Of a stretch of DNA of 64,000 nt, positions 16,392 through 23,955 are shown piece after piece. Both the position numbers and the translations under genes were made by a program. The notes under the pieces were generated by a model, which worked only from the letters and a program-made list of their open reading frames with translations, did not search any database and was not told where the DNA came from. The stretch lies in the NCBI RefSeq assembly GCF_003710915.1, contig NZ_RHHR01000026.1, forward strand, positions 1-64,000, written 5' to 3'. Numbering within the stretch: the stretch's first letter is position 1; the number at the start of each line of letters is the position of its first letter. This DNA comes from Brevibacillus invocatus. Lineage in GTDB: Bacteria; Bacillota; Bacilli; Brevibacillales; Brevibacillaceae.

Positions 16392-16874
16392 TTACACCAA
16401 AAAAGATCCCCTATAAGCACTGAGCGCTTGATCCAGCTCCTTGATATGCTTTTCGTTCAAATCCGTTCGGCTCATTTTTTTCACCTTTGCCTCTGATGCC
16501 CTTGGCAAATGTCCATACATGGCGTTTTGGATATGCCTAATACCAATATGACCGTTTCGCGTGAGATAATCTACTCTTATGGACTTCCCGCTGTTCACAA
16601 AAATTTTATACCACAAATGATCCGGCAGTTCATTTTTATGCTTGTCCAGAAAAACCCCTTGGATCACGCCATTCTCTTCTTTCATATCACGAGGTATCGC
16701 TTGTTTTGAGTTTGACTGCGCAACCATCCGTTGCAGGGCCTGATTGCCAATCGACTGCTGCAGGACGCGAATGGAGGACGAACGCATGTTAGCAGGGGTT
16801 TGCAATTGTACCAGATGGCCTGCTGTGTTTGGCGACTCTTTACTTTCTGTCACTGACTGCTTGGAAGGATGCAT
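16392..16874 (-). CDS. Orphan protein with an eCIS-cargo-like GNQA motif
   Basis: 160 residues; ATG preceded by GAGGTG. Residues 1-30 are polar and disordered. Residues about 34-52 read SIRVLQQSIGNQALQRMVAQ, which matches the L-Q-x3-G-N-x-A-L/V-x-R-L/M pattern found near the N-terminus of proteins loaded into extracellular contractile injection systems, often next to DUF4157. No HExxH protease motif is present, so DUF4157 itself is absent. The C-terminal ~95 residues (NGVIQGVFLD to the end) contain DHLWYKIFV and YLTRNGHIGIRHIQ and match nothing I recognise; they could be an effector domain. No tail, sheath or baseplate genes are in the window. Confidence 0.65.
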   Translation of the reverse strand: MHPSKQSVTESKESPNTAGHLVQLQTPANMRSSSIRVLQQSIGNQALQRMVAQSNSKQAIPRDMKEENGVIQGVFLDKHKNELPDHLWYKIFVNSGKSIRVDYLTRNGHIGIRHIQNAMYGHLPRASEAKVKKMSRTDLNEKHIKELDQALSAYRGSFLV

Positions 16875-16971
16875 CGTTTCACCTCTTCGACCACGATTCT
16901 CACGTTCGAAGTATCATCTGCGGATGGATCTTGTTTGTCGAATTACGTCTATTTTTTATAAAATCGACAGC

Positions 16972-17011
16972 AAAAAACCTTCCCCACCGAAATACTTCCG
17001 GCAGGAAAGGT
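16972..17011 (-). terminator. Minus-strand terminator after the 93-residue gene
   Basis: On the minus strand ACCTTTCC pairs with GGGAAGGT (one wobble) across an 18-base loop, then TTTTTT. It lies between the 93-residue gene and the GNQA-motif gene, so these two are separate units. Confidence 0.7.
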
Positions 17012-17038
17012 CGTGTGATTCCTTGTTTGATCTTTTTT

Positions 17039-17320
17039 CTACGATGTGGCTACTTTTGCTTCTCGCGTATTCACGATATGGTGGCCAAGCGGCAAGCCCC
17101 GTTGCTGCAAATCGTCGGCAGTCAGAATATGGAGCGTCTCACTTTTGCACGGCATTGGCATCAAACCACCCAGTGGACTCATCACCCGCCCGTTGGTATC
17201 TGTCTCGATGACCACGTATAAACCTTTACTCTCCAGCTGCTGCAGAAATTCACTCCAGCACTTGGAAGTAATCTGTTCTACGTGCTTGGTGAAAATCACA
17301 CCCATTTCTTGTGCTAACAT
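17039..17320 (-). CDS. Hypothetical protein, 93 residues
   Basis: ATG at 17320 chosen because AAAGGAG lies 7 bases upstream. Not recognised. The sequence has a helical first part (EQITSKCWSEFLQQLESKG), a beta hairpin (LYVVIETDTNGRVM), and a possible loop SPLGGLMPMPCKSETL. No signal peptide or membrane helix. It has a dedicated terminator and an inverted repeat directly upstream of the ribosome site, so it is probably a true, individually regulated gene. Confidence 0.6.
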   Translation of the reverse strand: MLAQEMGVIFTKHVEQITSKCWSEFLQQLESKGLYVVIETDTNGRVMSPLGGLMPMPCKSETLHILTADDLQQRGLPLGHHIVNTREAKVATS

Positions 17321-17655
17321 GTACAATCTCCTTTGTTGTATGCATCGAACTTCTCATCAAATGAAGTTCTAACGATACAAAGAATACAGGGAATCAGGAT
17401 TTCTGGCAAAATCCACAATACGCTGGAAAATGCGAAATTAAGCTGTTTTCCACCGCTTTTTGCTTCCGTCGTGACGTTTCTTTCTCAGACATATCACTTT
17501 CGCTTTGTCACGCTGTTTTTTGATGTTTGCTTTTTTCACACATGCGAAATTGTCACATTTGACGCCTTTTGATAAAAACGTCTTAGGTAAGGGAGGATTT
17601 TTCCATTTATGCGCGAATGTATGTTCTTATCCTGACAAGAAAGAGGCGATTTGAT
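17321..17655. other. 335-bp divergent intergenic region
   Basis: Contains the inverted repeat at 17336-17380 and the 5' ends of the 93-residue gene and the VOC gene. A GGGAGG at 17588-17593 is followed by an 8-codon frame at 17609 that stops before the VOC start; this is probably chance. Two similar TTTTTTG/ACACATGCG tracts occur near 17520-17545. No clear sigma-A promoter seen. Confidence 0.4.
17336..17380. promoter_or_regulatory. Long imperfect inverted repeat upstream of the 93-residue gene
   Basis: TTGTA-(tgca)-TCG-AACTTC, 9-base loop, GAAGTT-(ctaa)-CGA-TACAA. The inner arms GAACTTC/GAAGTTC are perfect. It abuts the AAAGGAG ribosome site of the minus-strand gene, so it would be a 5' leader hairpin or an operator. 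Confidence 0.5.
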
Positions 17656-18009
17656 GTGACTAATTTGTTTCAACGAATTGACACGGTTTTTGTCCCAACC
17701 AAGGATATTGAGAAAGCTGCCCACTGGTATGTGGATGTTCTGGGTGGTGTTCTCGGTTGGAAGAGTGAACAGGGAGAATACCAGTGCGTCAAATTCGGGG
17801 ATACTTCCATCACACTGTTCCTCACAGAAGATCCCCTTTATTTTCAGCCTCGCCGTTGCGCTTTTAACTTCTATGTCTCGCGTGCCAGTGAAGCTTACGA
17901 TTACCTGAAAAGCCGTGACGTTCAGGTCGAGGAAATCAAGGAGTATGGAGCCACGTACTTCGCCTTCTACGATGTGGATGGTAACTGTCTGGAAGTATGC
18001 GAATACTAG
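17656..18009 (+). CDS. VOC (glyoxalase/bleomycin-resistance) family protein
   Basis: 117 residues from GTG at 17656, about 9 bases after AGAGG; an upstream in-frame ATG at 17617 lacks a site. A single VOC unit of two beta-alpha-beta-beta-beta modules: FQRIDTVFVPTKDIEKAAHWYVDVLG at the start and AFNFYVSRASEAYDYLKSRDV in the second module, ending FYDVDGNCLEVCEY, where the penultimate Glu is a typical metal ligand position. Could be a lyase, dioxygenase or resistance protein; no context to decide. Confidence 0.8.
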   Translation: MTNLFQRIDTVFVPTKDIEKAAHWYVDVLGGVLGWKSEQGEYQCVKFGDTSITLFLTEDPLYFQPRRCAFNFYVSRASEAYDYLKSRDVQVEEIKEYGATYFAFYDVDGNCLEVCEY

Positions 18010-18030
18010 GAGATGTTCCAGCAAGGAAAG

Positions 18031-18056
18031 AGGGATGCCCTTTAACGGACATCCCT
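18031..18056. terminator. Bidirectional terminator between VOC gene and YolD-like gene
   Basis: AGGGATG and CATCCCT arms, 12-base loop, followed by TTTCT on plus and CTTTCC on minus. It overlaps the stop codon of the YolD-like gene. Confidence 0.6.
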
Positions 18057-18389
18057 TTCTGCTTGCAGCAGGGCGGCAAACGAAAGCCATTGCGTACCTG
18101 TATCCACCCTCAGCTTCATTCGCTGCTGTACCTGATCGATGTGCATGACGTAGCCGGACAATCTGCTTGGTTCTTTTCCGTTATAGTAGGTGAGCACGAG
18201 AGCAGTCCCTGTCTGAAAAGCCTGCCAGACCTGCTCGCTTAGCTCTGCCAGCTGATCGGAATCCAGCTCGGGTGGAACGTAGCGACGCTCCTGTTCCTTG
18301 ATGCGTGCGTACATTTCCCGATGCTCAGGGAGTACAAACCGGCTGGATACAAACAGATTATCCTTTTTCGATACGCGTGTTTCCCTCAT
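18042..18389 (-). CDS. YolD-like family protein
   Basis: 115 residues; ATG at 18389 follows GGAGAGGGG. The region RFVLPEHREMYARIKEQERRYVPPELDSDQLAELSEQVWQAF and the later VLTYYNGKEPSRLSGYVMHIDQVQQRMKLR match the YolD pattern (L-P-E-H, then a Y-x2-G-x7-G-x-I small beta domain). YolD-like proteins sit next to UvrX/YqjW-type Y-family polymerases in Bacilli and are thought to assist them in the SOS response. Last gene of the three-gene SOS unit, overlapping the preceding gene by ATGA. Confidence 0.85.
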   Translation of the reverse strand: MRETRVSKKDNLFVSSRFVLPEHREMYARIKEQERRYVPPELDSDQLAELSEQVWQAFQTGTALVLTYYNGKEPSRLSGYVMHIDQVQQRMKLRVDTGTQWLSFAALLQAERDVR

Positions 18390-18775
18390 GTTGTCCCCTC
18401 TCCTTGCTGATAGCCTGTCATCCAAAGCCCGATCAGCTCCTGGCATTCCGCCCGCAGGATTTCAATGGAATAGATCGCTTCGCGTAAATAGCCACGCTGG
18501 CGATACTGAACGACGTAGGTATGCCCCTGCTTTTGGGTGCTGACCACGTAACATCCCCGCTGACGCAAGAGCCGGCGAATCGCATGGTGCTGACGCTCTG
18601 ACCAACGGGACAGCTCCTGAAAAAATCCATCGTACGACAGTTTCAGGGAGACGCGGTGCACCGAGGTCATATCCGCCATGACGACGCGAAACAAAAGGCC
18701 AAAAAGGATATAGCGCCGGACGAGATCCATCTCTGGCTCTGGCTGCTCTTTTCCTGACTGCTCGGGGCGGGTCAT
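18386..18775 (-). CDS. Middle gene of the SOS polymerase cassette, unknown function
   Basis: 129 residues. It overlaps both neighbours by ATGA, so translation is coupled to the polymerase and YolD genes. No named domain recognised. Seen: a polar N-terminus (MTRPEQSGKEQPEPEMDLVRRY), a hydrophobic stretch ILFGLLFRVVMADM, a helix-turn region RQHHAIRRLLRQRG and a YVVSTQKQGHTYVVQYRQRGYLREAIYS beta region. In B. subtilis the yqjW-yqzH-yqjX cassette has an unknown small gene in the same place; equivalence is positional only, because YqzH is shorter. Confidence 0.65.
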   Translation of the reverse strand: MTRPEQSGKEQPEPEMDLVRRYILFGLLFRVVMADMTSVHRVSLKLSYDGFFQELSRWSERQHHAIRRLLRQRGCYVVSTQKQGHTYVVQYRQRGYLREAIYSIEILRAECQELIGLWMTGYQQGEGTT

Positions 18776-20019
18776 TTGTAGTGCCCTCCAATCTTGCGGG
18801 CGCGCTCCTTCGCCTGACCAGCCCCGAGCAGGGACGCTGCTCGCAGGATGGCATCCTGACCGTACTTCGAGCGAATGTCATCCATCGCATGAGCCAGCGA
18901 ACGCCGTCTTTGATTGTCCGTGAACAGATTGAGCTGGAGCACATTGTCCGGCACCAGCTGCTCCAGATTGACTCCGACACTGCGCACAGGCGTCCCCTGC
19001 CAGTGGCGGTCAAACAGACAGCAGACCGCCTCAAACAGCGTTGTCGCATCGTTGGTCTGCTCCTCCAGCTTCAACTGACGGCCAAAACCGTTGGCCGCGT
19101 CCAAATCAGCGCCGCGACAGCCTACCGAGACGACCGATCCCATCAATTCCTTGCTGCGCGCCCGCCGACACACCTCCTCACACAGCTCCAGAAGCACCAC
19201 CTTGATCTGTGCCGCTGTGTGATAATCGCGTGGCAGCGTCATGTGATGACCAATTCCTTTTTGCGTATCGTAGGTGTTAAGCGATACAGGCGAATCATCC
19301 ATGCCATGTGCGGTGCGCCACAGCACCTCGCCGTTGACTCCCCAGCGACGTGTCAGGACGGCGGGAGACATCCCCGCCAGCTGTCCGATCTCGTACACTC
19401 CCATCCGATGAAAATGCCGCTTCATCCGCGAACCGACCCCGAACAGCTTCTCAATCGGCAGCTTCCACAGCGTCTCGGCCAGCTCCTCCTTCTTTAGCCA
19501 GAACACCCCCGCCTCCTGTTTTTTGGCAAAATTGTCACATGCCATCTTCGCCAAGACCTTGTTCTCTCCGATTCCCACCCGGCAGTTGATCCCGGTCTCC
19601 AACCAGACGCGCTGGCGAATTTGCGCCGCCATCTGGTACACATCTCCAAACAGATGAACACTTCCCGTCACATCGAGAAACTGCTCGTCGATGGAATACG
19701 GCTCCACTTTGTCGGTAAAGGACTCGAAGATCTGCGTGATTTGCATGGAAATACGGATATAGGTTTCCATGCGCGGCCGAACGACGACGAGGTGCCGGCA
19801 TTTTTGCTGTGCCTGCCACAGCGCTTCCGCCGTGACCACGCCATACGTTTTGGCGATCGGGCAGGCAGCCAGCACTACTCCGCTGCGCCGTTCAGGGTCC
19901 CCAGCCACCACAATCGGCTGGTCCCGCAGCTGCGGATTGGCTGCTTTCTCGATACTGGCGTAGAAGCTTTGCATGTCGATGAGAAAGACGATTCGCTTAT
20001 TGCCCGACTTGGTCATCAT
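18772..20019 (-). CDS. Y-family DNA polymerase, UvrX/YqjW-like
   Basis: 415 residues from ATG 20019 (AGGAG 7 bases upstream). An ImpB/MucB/SamB polymerase: catalytic acidic residues in FLIDMQSFYASIEKA (near residue 12) and PYSIDEQFLDVTGS (near residue 110), the steric-gate region, then the helix-hairpin-helix GVGSRMKRHFHRMGV and a little-finger domain ending in the clamp-binding-like QLNLF (near residue 370). It bypasses DNA lesions. First gene of a three-gene unit with two LexA-type boxes upstream, which fits induction by DNA damage. Confidence 0.9.
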   Translation of the reverse strand: MMTKSGNKRIVFLIDMQSFYASIEKAANPQLRDQPIVVAGDPERRSGVVLAACPIAKTYGVVTAEALWQAQQKCRHLVVVRPRMETYIRISMQITQIFESFTDKVEPYSIDEQFLDVTGSVHLFGDVYQMAAQIRQRVWLETGINCRVGIGENKVLAKMACDNFAKKQEAGVFWLKKEELAETLWKLPIEKLFGVGSRMKRHFHRMGVYEIGQLAGMSPAVLTRRWGVNGEVLWRTAHGMDDSPVSLNTYDTQKGIGHHMTLPRDYHTAAQIKVVLLELCEEVCRRARSKELMGSVVSVGCRGADLDAANGFGRQLKLEEQTNDATTLFEAVCCLFDRHWQGTPVRSVGVNLEQLVPDNVLQLNLFTDNQRRRSLAHAMDDIRSKYGQDAILRAASLLGAGQAKERARKIGGHYK

Positions 20020-20036
20020 AGACCATCTCCTGTACA

Positions 20037-20050
20037 AGAACGTTTGTTCG
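20037..20050 (-). promoter_or_regulatory. LexA (SOS) box 1
   Basis: AGAACGTTTGTTCG, one mismatch to the Gram-positive consensus CGAAC-N4-GTTCG. It lies 18 bases before the polymerase start codon. Confidence 0.8.
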
Positions 20051-20075
20051 TATTATGCTTTTGTTCTTAGTATAG

Positions 20076-20089
20076 CAAACAAACGTTCG
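20076..20089 (-). promoter_or_regulatory. LexA (SOS) box 2
   Basis: On the minus strand CGAACGTTTGTTTG, one mismatch to CGAAC-N4-GTTCG. The two boxes are centred 39 bp apart, close to four helical turns, and flank the likely promoter (TATACT/CATAAT-like hexamers lie between). Confidence 0.75.
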
Positions 20090-20146
20090 CTTTTATACTC
20101 TTTTTTCGCCTAATAAGCTTGGTAATTTTTTGCTGTGAAAATAAAC

Positions 20147-20188
20147 AGCCAGTCAGCAGGTACGATCACGTACACGTGCAGACTGGCT
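20147..20188 (-). terminator. Terminator of the propeller-like lipoprotein gene
   Basis: On the minus strand AGCCAGTC and GACTGGCT form the outer stem of a long hairpin, followed by GTTTATTTTC. Confidence 0.6.
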
Positions 20189-20200
20189 AGAAAAGCCGTT

Positions 20201-21772
20201 CTATGGAGCTGGAGTGGGAGGTGATGCCAAATCACGAGAGCTGTACAGATACAGCCAATTGCCATCCTTGCTCGCCCCGATCAAAAACGAGCTTGCCGGC
20301 AATCCCGTACTCAGCACACGTTCCTGCTTGCGGTCGGCGTCAAACATATAAAGCGACTGTGTGTCCACCTGCCCTTCGCTGCTATCCTCATATTTGGTGT
20401 AGACAAACTGATGGCTCCCCGGGATCCACAGTCCATCTCCCAGGAACTCCAAGACTGCCTCGGAGCCTTTAAAAATACCGGCATTGGGATACATCTGATA
20501 CATTCCGTCATCGGTTTGCGTATAGCCAGACCAAGCATCTGCTGGCACCGGCGGATTCCAGTCGCTGACGGTTCCCGTCTTCCAGTCGTAGCGGTACCGC
20601 AATTCAATCAGCTCTTGCTCATTCTTGCGCATAAAGAAAGTAGCCTGCCGCCCGTCATCGGCAAAAGAAATGGTCAAGATACTTCCGTCCATCTCGCTGG
20701 TCGGTATCGTACCGCGAATGACTCCTGGCAGACGTCGTTCTTCTATTCCTGCTTCCAGATCATAGACGATCAGATCGAGATCCTTTTTTTGCTCAGCACC
20801 CCCGACAGCCATCAGCAGACGTGTGCGATCCAAACTAAAGCTGGCACCATGCACATAGCCGTCCACCCTCACCCCAGTGGCAAACTCACTTTCCGGCACG
20901 GTGACACCATCGTCTGGTTTTGCGTAGAAAAAGCCGCGACGATCGGCGATAAAATTCCCTTCCCCCCTGTAGTGTTTAGCCAAGTCCACCGGGTATCGGG
21001 TGATCGTATCGGTGTTGCTGTCATACACCGAGAACAGCTTGGGATAGATGGCATCACATTCGCAATAACGCTGATTGCGGCTCAACAAGAAAAATCGCGC
21101 TTCCGCATCCAGCATTTCCGTCACATAGTAGGTAGTGAAGTCCGTCAGCTTTTCCCGTTCTTTGCCGTCTGCCGCTACCTTCCACACCTGTCCAGGCCGC
21201 AATGCAACCGCATAAAAATCAGGCGAATCCTCAGGCAGTGAAGTACCTTTCACCGTTGTTGCCCCTGCTACATGCAGGCGATACTCCATCCAGTCACTGA
21301 CGGACGTCTTCTCTGCAGGCAAAGAGACCAGCACATGCAGCTGCTGATCATGAACCCAGTGAAATTGCAGGGCAGGCTCCAAATAGTCCAAGCCTTCCCT
21401 GATCAGCTCCGGCTTGATGTGATTCCGTATGGCCTTTTCCACACTGGCTCGTTCCATCGGCTCACGGAAAAAAAGCGTGTAAGCCTGCGCATCGATTCCG
21501 ACGATCGTCCGAATCGGCGAGTGCAGACTCGGCTCTCCGTTGAGCTGAATCACGACGTTCTGCTGCATCGTGGAATACGCATACGGCAGCTCCTCCACCT
21601 TCCACTCCTCCTCATCCGACGGCGGGGTCGAAACAGCAGGAATGGACTCCACTGACGAAGCTGACTCAGAGGCTGCAGCAGGCGGTCTGGAATCGCCAAA
21701 GCCGCAGCCCGCTATCAATACAGAAGTGAGGCACAACAACGTGCCCGTTCTGAAAAAACGTAATGAGAACAA
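20201..21772 (-). CDS. Large lipoprotein with beta-propeller-like repeats
   Basis: 523 residues. TTG start at 21772 with AAGGGGG 7 bases upstream. A lipoprotein signal ends at lipobox LIAGC (Cys about residue 23), then a Ser/Ala/Pro-rich linker. Residues about 60-190 form an Ig-like or SbsA-like domain (AYTLFFREPMERASVEKAIRNHI). Residues about 200-515 have spaced aromatic/Asp strands such as VWKVAADGKEREKL, FSLDRTRLLMAVGG, IVYDLEAG, SILTISFADDGRQATFF and MFDADRKQERVLS, as in WD40/TolB-type propellers. The role is unknown; surface binding is likely. Confidence 0.72.
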   Translation of the reverse strand: MFSLRFFRTGTLLCLTSVLIAGCGFGDSRPPAAASESASSVESIPAVSTPPSDEEEWKVEELPYAYSTMQQNVVIQLNGEPSLHSPIRTIVGIDAQAYTLFFREPMERASVEKAIRNHIKPELIREGLDYLEPALQFHWVHDQQLHVLVSLPAEKTSVSDWMEYRLHVAGATTVKGTSLPEDSPDFYAVALRPGQVWKVAADGKEREKLTDFTTYYVTEMLDAEARFFLLSRNQRYCECDAIYPKLFSVYDSNTDTITRYPVDLAKHYRGEGNFIADRRGFFYAKPDDGVTVPESEFATGVRVDGYVHGASFSLDRTRLLMAVGGAEQKKDLDLIVYDLEAGIEERRLPGVIRGTIPTSEMDGSILTISFADDGRQATFFMRKNEQELIELRYRYDWKTGTVSDWNPPVPADAWSGYTQTDDGMYQMYPNAGIFKGSEAVLEFLGDGLWIPGSHQFVYTKYEDSSEGQVDTQSLYMFDADRKQERVLSTGLPASSFLIGASKDGNWLYLYSSRDLASPPTPAP

Positions 21773-21847
21773 GCAAAATCCCCCTTTGATATCTTCTATC
21801 TCTCTTCCCTTATTGACGCAATCTTCCTTGAATTTGTTACAAGAAAA

Positions 21848-21884
21848 GGAAAAAAGAAAAAGCCCTCCCGACCTTTATGGGAGG
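21848..21884 (-). terminator. Terminator of the sdaAB-sdaAA-recG unit
   Basis: On minus, CCTCCC and GGGAGG arms around an 9-base loop, then GCTTTTTCTTTTTT. Confidence 0.8.
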
Positions 21885-21900
21885 ACTTCTCCACACATTC

Positions 21901-23955
21901 CTAGTCAAATACAATTCCGTCCAGCACACCTTCACGCTTGAGATAATCACGCAGCCAGCCGTAGCGTTCTTCTCGCCAAAAGGAGCGCTCTGCGACCAAT
22001 CTGGCAGCCTCCTGCCTGGCTACCTCCAGCGCCTTGTAGTCGCTCAAAAGATCCGCCACCTTGAATTCAGGCAAGCCACTCTGTTTCGTACCGAAAAAGT
22101 CCCCCGGCCCGCGCAGCTCCAGATCGCGTTGGGAAAGCTCGAAGCCGTCTGTCGTTTCACACATGACGTGCATGCGCTCTTTTCCGATCTCGGATTTGGG
22201 ATCGGCGATCAGCACGCAGTAGGACTGCTCCGAACCGCGCCCGACACGTCCGCGAAGCTGATGCAGCTGGGCAAGGCCAAAGCGTTCCGCATCGTAGATG
22301 ACCATGTAGGTGGCGTTGGGTACATTGACCCCGACCTCGACCACGGTTGTAGACACCAGCACCGCATGTTCTCCAGCCAAAAAAGCCTGCATGACCGCAT
22401 CCTTTTCCTTGGCCGGCAAGCGACCGTGCATCAACCCCACACCAAACTCTGGGAACACCTGGGAGAGCTGCGCATGCACGTCGATCGCGTTTTGCACGTC
22501 CAGCTTTTCCGATTCTTCGATCAATGGACAGATGACATACGCCTGTCTGCCACGGCGAAGCTCTGAGCGCATCTCTTCCAGCACAGCGGGAAACTGGTCG
22601 TGCTTTTTCCAGGTCGTCTCGATCGGCTTGCGTCCCGCTGGCATCTGATCGATCGTGGAGACGTCCATATCGCCAAAAGCGGTGATAGCCAGCGTCCGCG
22701 GAATCGGTGTCGCGGTCATAAACAGCACGTCTGGTGACAGCCCTTTGTTGCGCAAAATACGTCGCTGCTCTACCCCGAATCGATGCTGTTCATCTGTGAT
22801 CACCAGACCCAGCTTGGAGAAGAAGACATCTTCCTGGATCAAGGCATGCGTACCTACCACGACATCGATCAGCCCCATCTGCAGCGAGCCAATGACCTCA
22901 CGCCGTCTTTTGGCAGTCAGCGAACCAGAGAGGAGCGCCACCTCGATCCCATAAGGAGCCAAAAGACTGGTCAACGATTGCAAATGCTGCTCGGCGAGGA
23001 TCTCGGTCGGCACCATCAGCGCCCCCTGGTATCCTGCCTTCACAGCAGCGATCAAGGCGATAGCCGCAACTACGGTTTTACCCGAGCCCACATCCCCTTG
23101 CAACAAGCGATTCATCGCATGGGGAGCACGCATGTCGTCGAGGATTTCCTTGACCACGCGCTTCTGTGCATCCGTCAGTGGAAAGGGCAAGCCCGTAATG
23201 AACTGCCGTACCTCGTCCATCGGGATCGCCAGTGCCATGCCTTCCGTCTGCTGTCGGTTGATGCGCCGCAGCGTCTGCATTTTAAGTTGAAATAAAAAAA
23301 GCTCCTCAAACATGATGCGACGCCGAGCCTGTCGGCCGTCCTCTGCATGCTCGGGAAAATGGATGGCGTGAAAGGCTTCTACACGTGGCATCAATCGATA
23401 ACGCTCCACAAGCTCGGAAGGCATAATCTCCGGAATTTCGCGACCATACTGACGCAATGCCTGCTGGATCAGCTTGCGCAACAAGGTATGCGTAACATCT
23501 CCGCGCAGGGGGTAGACCGGAGCCAATTCGCCTCGCTTGGCTGCCCGCTCCGAATCCACCTCTGTCATCTCGCTCACCGTGATCTGCAGCTTGTGCTTGT
23601 CCCATTTTCCCGTCAAGAGAACTTCTTTTCCGGGCGACAATCGGGTTTTCACGAAGGTCTGGTTGAACCAGACTGCCGTCACCACGACCCGATCCATCAC
23701 GACCTTGACAGAAATGCGTGACTTGCCTTTACCATAAAAACGAACAGAGGGTTCGCCGTACACTGTACCAGCAAGCGTCACCCTCTCCCCGTCCTTGATT
23801 TCCGTTACATCGCGAACGCGGTAATCTTCATAGCGGGAAGGAAAGTACTCCAGAAGGTCGCCAATACTCTCGATCCCCATCCCCGCCAACGATTTCGCCC
23901 GTTCTTCCCCCACCCCGTGCAAGAGGGAAACGGACTTCTCATATACCCCGCTCAC
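21901..23955 (-). CDS. recG: ATP-dependent DNA helicase RecG
   Basis: 684 residues, the usual length. An N-terminal wedge/OB domain (residues ~1-150; VTLAGTVYGEPSVRFYGKGKSRISV) binds branched DNA. The helicase core has motif I GDVGSGKT (287-294), motif II DEQH (388-391), motif III TATPIPRT and motif VI QLRGRVGRG. RecG remodels stalled forks and Holliday junctions. The GTG start overlaps the sdaAA stop (GTGA), so translation is coupled. The sdaAA-recG order is as in B. subtilis, but the fapR-plsX genes that normally follow are replaced by the lipoprotein gene. Confidence 0.97.
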   Translation of the reverse strand: MSGVYEKSVSLLHGVGEERAKSLAGMGIESIGDLLEYFPSRYEDYRVRDVTEIKDGERVTLAGTVYGEPSVRFYGKGKSRISVKVVMDRVVVTAVWFNQTFVKTRLSPGKEVLLTGKWDKHKLQITVSEMTEVDSERAAKRGELAPVYPLRGDVTHTLLRKLIQQALRQYGREIPEIMPSELVERYRLMPRVEAFHAIHFPEHAEDGRQARRRIMFEELFLFQLKMQTLRRINRQQTEGMALAIPMDEVRQFITGLPFPLTDAQKRVVKEILDDMRAPHAMNRLLQGDVGSGKTVVAAIALIAAVKAGYQGALMVPTEILAEQHLQSLTSLLAPYGIEVALLSGSLTAKRRREVIGSLQMGLIDVVVGTHALIQEDVFFSKLGLVITDEQHRFGVEQRRILRNKGLSPDVLFMTATPIPRTLAITAFGDMDVSTIDQMPAGRKPIETTWKKHDQFPAVLEEMRSELRRGRQAYVICPLIEESEKLDVQNAIDVHAQLSQVFPEFGVGLMHGRLPAKEKDAVMQAFLAGEHAVLVSTTVVEVGVNVPNATYMVIYDAERFGLAQLHQLRGRVGRGSEQSYCVLIADPKSEIGKERMHVMCETTDGFELSQRDLELRGPGDFFGTKQSGLPEFKVADLLSDYKALEVARQEAARLVAERSFWREERYGWLRDYLKREGVLDGIVFD

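Noticed and set aside
17609-17635. Eight-codon leader peptide before the VOC gene
   Set aside because: Spacing from GGGAGG is 15 bases and no attenuator follows; likely chance.
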